From ZC4RG30 sp039800965 (GTDB lineage Bacteria > Pseudomonadota > Gammaproteobacteria > Steroidobacterales > Steroidobacteraceae): a stretch of DNA of 11,663 nucleotides. The position numbers were made by a program, and so were the translations under genes. The notes below the pieces were generated by a model that was not told where the DNA came from, made no database searches, and saw only the letters and a program-made list of their open reading frames with translations. Positions 7,376-11,663 of the stretch are shown here, in pieces (the first letter of the stretch is position 1; each line of letters opens with the position of its first letter). The stretch spans positions 1-11,663 of the forward strand of contig JBDLPS010000074.1 in the NCBI GenBank assembly GCA_039800965.1. Direction: 5' to 3'.

Positions 7376-8313
7376 CCAATCCACTCCTGGCGCCCGGGAC
7401 GCCTGATCTCGTTCACGTGGTGCCATGCGCTGTCATAGGCCGCGCGCAGGAAGCGCGACGGATCCCCGAGGCCGGCGTCGTGGTCTTTCGTCGGGGCCGA
7501 TGCCAGGAACTGTTCCCAAGTCTCACCCTTGTAATAGCTCTGTCCGATGCGCGTCAGTACATCGAAACACAATTCCTGCTGCGCCCGGATCTGCGAACGC
7601 CCGACAGGCACGGCACCGGCGCCGACCACGCGAGTGCTTTCGCCGCAGTGCGCCATCAGGACCTTCAGCCCCGACAGCATCCCGCCAAGCCAGCCGTTGG
7701 TCGCTGCGTCGAGCGCGGGATAGCCGGCGCCAGCGACCACGCCACCGGCAACGAGGATGTCCTGCCGTGGAAACCGGACGTAGAGATCACCGTCCGTATG
7801 GGCCTGTGGCAAATAGCCGTATTCGATGGATTGCCCGGCGAACTCCAGCGTCCTCGACCCGTAATGGAAGGTAAGGCTCGGCAGCGCCTTCGCCGGAAGC
7901 GGAGGATAGATCCTGCCCTCCCAGCGATCACGGACCTCCGTCCCGAGCCAGAGTCGCGTGTTTTCATGGGCGACGAGGACGGCACCCTGCCCGGCGAAAA
8001 CCTCGTTCGCACCCGTGCGGTCCCAGTGCCAATGGGTATTGATGACGGTAGACACGCGGCGGCCGGGGAATTTGCCGGACAACAAGGTCCGCAGCGCCGG
8101 AACGCCGCGCGCATCACCGCCGTCCACGAGCAGCAACTCGCTACCGGAATCGGCCACCACGACAGGCGCGGCAGCCCCCTGCACAAGCCACAAACCCTCC
8201 CCGAGCGACGAGATCGACAGGTCCGATGCGGCTGCCGCCGACGGGAGGCACCGCAACGCACCCCATGCGGCCCCCGCAAGCAATACCTCACGCCGATCAA
8301 ACGGGCGCGTCAT
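7372..8313 (-). CDS. Metallo-beta-lactamase-fold protein, Tat-like signal, degenerate second zinc site
   Basis: A 313-residue MBL-fold protein closest in pattern to the SoxH/quinoprotein-relay type hydrolases (NTHWHxD, VAHENTR, PPLPALTF-like and QAHTDGDLYV blocks). The N-terminus, FDRREVLLAGAAWGALRCLPSAAAA, is a Tat-like signal with RR at 8-9. First-site zinc ligands are kept: His94, His96 and His172. Of the second site only Asp98 remains. The expected HxHxDH is HWHWDR (Arg99), the usual Asp of the MGD motif is Gly191 (LVAGGVV), and the PGHG histidine is Gly233 (VVGAGAV). It may therefore bind one metal, have altered chemistry, or be a binding protein. The ATG at 8313 overlaps the ketoacyl-synthase stop as ATGA, and its own TGA overlaps the DUF1592 start. 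Substrate unknown; beta-lactam resistance is not suggested. Confidence 0.9.
   Translation of the reverse strand: MTRPFDRREVLLAGAAWGALRCLPSAAAASDLSISSLGEGLWLVQGAAAPVVVADSGSELLLVDGGDARGVPALRTLLSGKFPGRRVSTVINTHWHWDRTGANEVFAGQGAVLVAHENTRLWLGTEVRDRWEGRIYPPLPAKALPSLTFHYGSRTLEFAGQSIEYGYLPQAHTDGDLYVRFPRQDILVAGGVVAGAGYPALDAATNGWLGGMLSGLKVLMAHCGESTRVVGAGAVPVGRSQIRAQQELCFDVLTRIGQSYYKGETWEQFLASAPTKDHDAGLGDPSRFLRAAYDSAWHHVNEIRRPGRQEWIG
7384..7388 (-). promoter_or_regulatory. Ribosome binding site of the DUF1592 gene
   Basis: AGGAG lies 8 bases before the ATG at 7375, inside the 3' end of the metallo-beta-lactamase-fold gene. It fixes the start that gives a proper signal peptide, and with the ATGA overlap it indicates coupled translation. 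Confidence 0.65.
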
Positions 8314-9377
8314 GCCTTGCGCCTGCGCAACGCCTGGACCAGCGCAAGCCCGGAATCGGCGCAGGGCGGCAACTCCGCATCGCTGACGGCCAGCGGCGTG
8401 ACACGCCCACCCCAGCGCAGCAGGTGCGCACACCAGGTCAGGCCCGCGCCGAACGCAGGCAGCAGCAGCATCGCATGGGGCTTCACCCTGCCTTCCTCCA
8501 GCGCCTCGACGAGCGCGACCGGAACGGTGGCAGCGGACATGTTGCCGTAACGATGGACGTTGACGAAAACCCGCTCCATGGGAACCCCGGCCCGCCTGGC
8601 GACAGCGTCGATGATGCGCAGGTTGGCCTGGTGAGGCACCACGAGATCGACATCGGCAGCCGTCAGGCCACGTGCAGCAAGCACATCCGCGCTGGCGGTG
8701 GACATGCCAAGCACCGCGCGCTTGAATATCTCCTGGCCTTCGAACACCCATTCCGTCGCCCCGTACCGGCGGCTGAAATCCGCGTAGCGACTGCCCATGC
8801 CCTCGATCACCAGCGTGGGCCGCGCCTCCGCATCGCAGCCGAGACGCTCGGCAAGCAGGCCCTCTTCCCGATCCGTCGCCTCGAGCACCAATGCCGCGCA
8901 GCCATCCCCGAACAGCACCGCGACATTGCGGTTGTCCCAATCCATCAATTGGGTGATGAGTTCTCCGCCCAGCACCAATGCGTTTCGCACGACGCCGCTG
9001 CGGATCATCGCGTTGGCGGTCGAGAGCGCGTAGAGGAAACTCGTGCAGGCCGTGTTGACGTCCATGGCCGCCGCACGCGCCGCGCCAAGCCGAGCTTGCA
9101 GGCCAGAGGCCTGGTTGGGCACCTGGTCGTCGAAACTGCAGGTCCCGAAGACGATCAATTCCACCGCGCCGGGATCGAGCCCTGCGGCAGCCAGCGCCCG
9201 GCGGGCGGCGACGACGGCCAACTCCTCGAGGCGCACATGCGATACGCGGCGCTCCCGGATGCCCGTCCTCGACACGATCCATTCGTCGTTGGTGTCAAGG
9301 AAGGTCGCGAGGTCCGCATTGGTCAGGACCGCGGGAGGGAGGCATTTGCCCCAGCCGGTGACCGCCGCATGACGCAT
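8310..9377 (-). CDS. FabH-like beta-ketoacyl-ACP synthase III
   Basis: A 355-residue thiolase-fold condensing enzyme of the KAS III type, which joins an acyl-CoA primer to an extender in the cytoplasm. The catalytic triad is visible: Cys111 (NTACTSFLYAL), His249 (VPHQANLRIID) and Asn279 (NVHRYGNMSAAT). NDEWIVSRTGIRERR at 30-44 is the classic FabH substrate-site block, and LFGDGCAALVLE is present. It is about 35 residues longer than usual through a C-terminal tail after GAGLTWCAHLLRWGG. Its place in an operon of exported haem and repeat proteins argues against the housekeeping fabH, which normally sits among fatty-acid synthesis genes; a dedicated acyl-chain or secondary-metabolite role is more likely. 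The start at 9377 is 3 bases after the CDGSH stop with no clear Shine-Dalgarno, so it probably depends on coupling. Confidence 0.93.
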   Translation of the reverse strand: MRHAAVTGWGKCLPPAVLTNADLATFLDTNDEWIVSRTGIRERRVSHVRLEELAVVAARRALAAAGLDPGAVELIVFGTCSFDDQVPNQASGLQARLGAARAAAMDVNTACTSFLYALSTANAMIRSGVVRNALVLGGELITQLMDWDNRNVAVLFGDGCAALVLEATDREEGLLAERLGCDAEARPTLVIEGMGSRYADFSRRYGATEWVFEGQEIFKRAVLGMSTASADVLAARGLTAADVDLVVPHQANLRIIDAVARRAGVPMERVFVNVHRYGNMSAATVPVALVEALEEGRVKPHAMLLLPAFGAGLTWCAHLLRWGGRVTPLAVSDAELPPCADSGLALVQALRRRKA

Positions 9378-9380
9378 GGT

Positions 9381-9629
9381 TCAGGCCGGCGGCAATTGCT
9401 TGTGGGCGCCATCGCACAGCGGCGAATTCTTCGTCTGCTTGCAGGCGCAGAACCAGACCTTGCCGGTGGTCGTGGCAGTGTAGGCCTGCGGGGCGAACCC
9501 GGTCCCCTTGTGGGCACCATCGCAGAACGGCTGGTTGGCGGACTTGCCGCAGGTACACCAGTAATAGGTCTTGCCGGCCTCGACATCGGTACCGATGGGG
9601 GCGCGGCCAGCGACGACGGGATCTGACAT
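9381..9629 (-). CDS. Dual CDGSH iron-sulfur protein
   Basis: An 82-residue protein with two CDGSH zinc-finger-like motifs, each of the form CxC-x2-S/T-x3-PxCDGxH, a fold that holds a labile 2Fe-2S cluster with three Cys and one His. Ligands are Cys25, Cys27, Cys36, His40 and Cys61, Cys63, Cys72, His76. Two motifs in one short chain resemble human CISD3 and its bacterial relatives rather than the single-motif dimeric mitoNEET. No signal peptide, so cytoplasmic. The ATG at 9629 has AGGAG 9 bases upstream; an in-frame ATG at 9680 would only add a proline-rich leader without homology. It is the first gene of the minus-strand run, and could supply electrons or clusters to, or sense redox state for, the operon; that is inference. 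Confidence 0.92.
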   Translation of the reverse strand: MSDPVVAGRAPIGTDVEAGKTYYWCTCGKSANQPFCDGAHKGTGFAPQAYTATTTGKVWFCACKQTKNSPLCDGAHKQLPPA

Positions 9630-9638
9630 GGTGCGGAA

Positions 9639-9643
9639 CTCCT
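9639..9643 (-). promoter_or_regulatory. Ribosome binding site of the CDGSH gene
   Basis: AGGAG lies 9 bases before the ATG at 9629 and decides this start over the upstream ATG at 9680. The operon promoter should lie between here and the opposite gene's start at 9719; I find no convincing -35/-10 pair there. Confidence 0.6.
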
Positions 9644-9706
9644 GCGGAAGACGTGGGATCGGCGACCAATGGTAGCGCATGCTTGTGGCTGCCGCGGCCT
9701 GCGGTT

Positions 9707-9710
9707 AGGG
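9707..9710 (+). promoter_or_regulatory. Ribosome binding site of the opgB-like gene
   Basis: AGGG lies 8 bases before the GTG at 9719. It supports this start over the earlier in-frame GTG codons at 9653 and 9710, though the latter is close. Confidence 0.4.
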
Positions 9711-9718
9711 TGGCGACC

Positions 9719-11137
9719 GTGCCGCACCGCCCCCCGTCATTTTCCTGTACGCGACTGCTCCTGGCCTTCGTCGGCCTGTTCCTCGCCGGCACCTGCGCCT
9801 GGTCCTCGCTGACCTTCGGGGAAGTCTCTTTCGAGCAGTTCATCTACCACCTGCGCTTCGGCGCCGGCGGGCTCCTGCAGACGGACGCGCACACCGTGCA
9901 GCGCTACATCATCGTCGCGGTGCTCGGGCCCGCGGCGGCCACGGTCGCCCTTGCGCTGGCAGCACGACGCGGCCGGTGGCTTGTGCAGCGACAAGCCCAC
10001 TGGCTGGCCCTCGTCGCGGGAACGGGCGTCTTCCTCTACACCTTCGATTTCGCGGACTACATCGAGTCGTTCTTCGGCCCGGACCTGTTCGCCCAGCACT
10101 ACGTCGCGCCGCGTGACATCCACCTCGTCCCCACCGACCGACCACGCAGCCTGGTGCTGATCTATGTCGAGTCGATGGAGGCGACCTACCAGGACAAGGC
10201 GCATTTCGGGCGCGACCTGATCGAGCCGCTGACCCGCCTGCAGCGGCGCTACACGGCATTCCCCGACTACCCCCAATCCGGCGGCGCCCACTGGACCATC
10301 GCAGGCATCGTCGCCACCCAGTGCGGCGTTCCCCTGAAGGTGTCGATACTCCCCTCGCCGGAAGACGACCGGCTACACCTGCGCAACTACCTGCCACATG
10401 CCACCTGCCTGGGCGACGTGCTGCAGGACAGGGGCTACGAGAATGTCTTCCTCAACGGACCGTATCTGGAGTTCGCGGACCTGGGCACCTTCCTGAAGGA
10501 CCATGGGTACACCCGACGTTACGGCGCGCGCGAGTGGATCAGCGCCGGCGAGGATCGGCGGAAAATGAAAACCTGGGGCCTGCGTGACGACCACCTGTTC
10601 GTCCATGCCCGCGAAGAGCTCACGCGTCTCGTGGCCGGTGGGAAGCCCTTCAACCTGACCATCCTGACGGTCGACACCCACGGCCCGGAGGGCATCCTCA
10701 GTGACGAGTGTCGCAGGCAGGGGGCGCGCGACTTCAAGGGCATCCTGGGCTGCTCGGCCACCCAGGTCGCCGGTTTCGTGGACTTCATAGCCAAGCAGGG
10801 CTGGCTGGACCGTATCGCGGTCGTGGTCCAGGGCGACCATATCGCGATGGAGAATCCACTCCACGACACCCTCGAGACTTTCAGCAAGCGGACGATCTAC
10901 AACGTCATCGCCACCGATCCGGTGGAGATTCGGTCGACGGATACCATCACCCATTTCGACCTGTACCCGACGCTGCTGGAACTGGCAGGCTTCCACCCGG
11001 AAGGCGGGCGCATGGGACTCGGCTACTGCCTGCTGCAGCGATGCGGGACGCCCGCCCCATCGCCCGATCGGATCCGCATCTTCAAGGGTGGGATACTCAA
11101 CCGCAGCCCGGTGTACGAGTCCCTCTGGACTGGTTGA
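9719..11137 (+). CDS. opgB: OpgB-like phosphoglycerol transferase, alkaline-phosphatase/LTA-synthase superfamily
   Basis: A 472-residue membrane enzyme with three predicted N-terminal membrane segments (about 12-29, 64-82, 95-111) and a periplasmic sulfatase-fold domain. The domain follows E. coli OpgB closely in motif order: IYVESMEATY (Glu151), HWTIAGIVATQCGVPL with the candidate nucleophile Thr193, CLGDVL, FLKDHGY, LTVDTHGPEG (His321), and QGDHIAME (Asp373, His374), the metal-binding pair. Known members move phosphoglycerol from phosphatidylglycerol onto periplasmic glucans. It is much shorter than E. coli OpgB (about 760 residues), lacking its extra membrane and C-terminal parts, so acceptor specificity is uncertain. 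The GTG at 9719 has AGGG 8 bases upstream; a GTG at 9653 would add 22 residues before the first membrane helix. The 3' end overlaps the convergent RutB-like gene by 41 bases. Confidence 0.85.
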   Translation: MPHRPPSFSCTRLLLAFVGLFLAGTCAWSSLTFGEVSFEQFIYHLRFGAGGLLQTDAHTVQRYIIVAVLGPAAATVALALAARRGRWLVQRQAHWLALVAGTGVFLYTFDFADYIESFFGPDLFAQHYVAPRDIHLVPTDRPRSLVLIYVESMEATYQDKAHFGRDLIEPLTRLQRRYTAFPDYPQSGGAHWTIAGIVATQCGVPLKVSILPSPEDDRLHLRNYLPHATCLGDVLQDRGYENVFLNGPYLEFADLGTFLKDHGYTRRYGAREWISAGEDRRKMKTWGLRDDHLFVHAREELTRLVAGGKPFNLTILTVDTHGPEGILSDECRRQGARDFKGILGCSATQVAGFVDFIAKQGWLDRIAVVVQGDHIAMENPLHDTLETFSKRTIYNVIATDPVEIRSTDTITHFDLYPTLLELAGFHPEGGRMGLGYCLLQRCGTPAPSPDRIRIFKGGILNRSPVYESLWTG

Positions 11138-11663
11138 GCGCTTCGCACAGCGCCGTCGCACCGATCGTCCATCCGAAGAACGATTCGACGTTGAAGACGG
11201 TCGCCGCGTGGGCCTCCGGAGGACCCGCCTGCATCGCACCGTCGGTGACGAGGATGGGCCAGTACTCGTGGAAATAGGCGTCGCGCAGCGTCGATTCCAC
11301 GCAGACATTGGTGGCGATGCCGACGAAGACCAGATTGCGAACCTCGCGCACGCGAAGCACGGAGTCCAGCTGCGTCCCGGCGAATCCGCTGTAACGGGTC
11401 TTCAGCACCACCACGTCACCGTCACGCGGAGCCAGTTCGTCAACGATCTGGAAGTCCCATGTCCCCTCGACGAGCAACTGCCCCTTGAGTTCCGGCCGTG
11501 CACGCATCAGACACAGCGCCGTTTCCTTGCGCGGATTCGGCGACGCAGGACCACCCCCGTTGCTGAGATCCGGCTTGTAGCCGGTCTGCAGGTAGACCAC
11601 CGGCACGCCAGCGGCCCTTGCCGCCTCCAGTACGCCGCGGATGGTCCTGACCACCGCGGCCGC
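11097..11663 (-). CDS. rutB: RutB-like cysteine hydrolase (isochorismatase fold), 5' end outside window
   Basis: The C-terminal 188 residues of an isochorismatase-superfamily amidohydrolase. The pattern follows E. coli RutB, the ureidoacrylate amidohydrolase of the Rut pyrimidine-degradation pathway, along its length: EAARAAGVPVVYLQTG, GGGPASPN, GTWDFQIVDEL, KTRYSGFAGTQLDSVLR, then the catalytic cysteine block GIATNVCVESTLRDAYFHEY, QAGPPEA and FNVESFFGW. About 45 N-terminal residues, including the catalytic Asp, lie beyond the right edge; the frame is open to position 11663 (a GTG at 11654 is internal). Other Rut genes are not in view, so a general cysteine hydrolase acting on another carbamoyl or amide substrate remains possible. 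Its 3' end overlaps the opgB-like gene tail to tail. Confidence 0.85.
   Translation of the reverse strand, partial: AAAVVRTIRGVLEAARAAGVPVVYLQTGYKPDLSNGGGPASPNPRKETALCLMRARPELKGQLLVEGTWDFQIVDELAPRDGDVVVLKTRYSGFAGTQLDSVLRVREVRNLVFVGIATNVCVESTLRDAYFHEYWPILVTDGAMQAGPPEAHAATVFNVESFFGWTIGATALCEALNQSRGTRTPGCG

Larger units (their letters stand above)
2189..9629 (-). other. Predicted six-gene operon (CDGSH, KAS III, MBL-fold, DUF1592, DUF1552, ankyrin)
   Basis: Six genes on one strand are packed with junctions of +3 bases, ATGA overlap, ATGA overlap, +29 bases, and a GTG one base past a stop. No gap can hold a strong terminator and promoter. Products 1-2 lack export signals, 3 and 5 carry Tat-like signals, and 4 and 6 carry Sec signals. 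Co-transcription is inferred from this spacing. Confidence 0.75.
9630..9718. promoter_or_regulatory. Divergent intergenic region
   Basis: These 89 bases separate the CDGSH gene start and the opgB-like start, so promoters for both units should lie here or inside the gene ends. I see only weak -10-like matches (for example TACCAT on the minus strand) and no matching -35 or clear operator palindrome. Confidence 0.4.

Noticed and set aside
7376..7426. Upstream start for the DUF1592 gene
   Set aside because: It would put a charged, non-hydrophobic leader before the signal peptide and ignore the AGGAG site 8 bases before the ATG at 7375.
6461..7438. 325-residue plus-strand open frame over the DUF1592 gene
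   Set aside because: Antisense shadow in GC-rich coding DNA; no motif seen.
7372..8313. Antibiotic beta-lactamase
   Set aside because: The motif order fits SoxH-like hydrolases and most second-zinc ligands are missing; nothing in the context points to drug resistance.
8226..9626. 466-residue plus-strand open frame over the KAS III and CDGSH genes
   Set aside because: Antisense shadow crossing two genuine genes; composition is Arg/His/Gln-rich without motifs.
10373..11308. 311-residue minus-strand open frame over the opgB-like gene
   Set aside because: It overlaps both a clear OpgB domain and the RutB-like gene in another frame and has no motif of its own.
1..11663. Mobile elements, CRISPR arrays, tRNA/rRNA genes, attachment sites
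   Set aside because: No transposase or integrase motifs, no regularly spaced repeats, no terminal inverted repeats and no tRNA-like cloverleaf were seen on either strand.

Overview
The window is a GC-rich, densely packed piece of bacterial chromosome, most likely from a proteobacterium. I infer a gammaproteobacterium of the soil/aquatic, often uncultured kind (Steroidobacterales/Nevskiales-like). The grounds are OpgB-type and RutB-type enzymes beside a DUF1592/DUF1552/ankyrin cassette that is familiar from such lineages, from Acidobacteria and, in related form, from Planctomycetes. I see no tRNA, rRNA, insertion sequence, CRISPR array or phage gene. No stretch longer than about 100 bases lacks a gene.

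Left part (1-2167): a minus-strand pair of exported proteins, namely an alpha/beta-hydrolase esterase (749-1684) followed by an uncharacterised secreted protein cut by the window edge (1-710). A small plus-strand VOC/glyoxalase-fold protein (1760-2167) is divergent from the esterase.

Centre (2189-9629): one tightly packed minus-strand run of six genes, which I read as a single operon. In transcription order they are a dual CDGSH iron-sulfur protein, a FabH-like ketoacyl synthase III, a Tat-exported metallo-beta-lactamase-fold protein, a large Sec-exported DUF1592-family protein with two CxxCH haem sites, a Tat-exported DUF1552 (HxxSHH) protein, and an exported ankyrin-repeat protein. Two junctions are ATGA overlaps, one has a 3-base gap, one a 29-base gap, and in the last a GTG start lies one base beyond the upstream stop. 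The four distal products look periplasmic; the first two look cytoplasmic. The combined function is unknown. The layout suggests an envelope-located redox or degradative module made together with a dedicated acyl-condensing enzyme.

Right part (9719-11663): a plus-strand OpgB-like membrane phosphoglycerol transferase, divergent from the operon. It overlaps convergently by 41 bases with a RutB-like cysteine hydrolase that runs off the right edge.

The most notable points are the six-gene operon itself and the metallo-beta-lactamase-fold protein, which keeps the three-histidine zinc site but has lost most second-site ligands.
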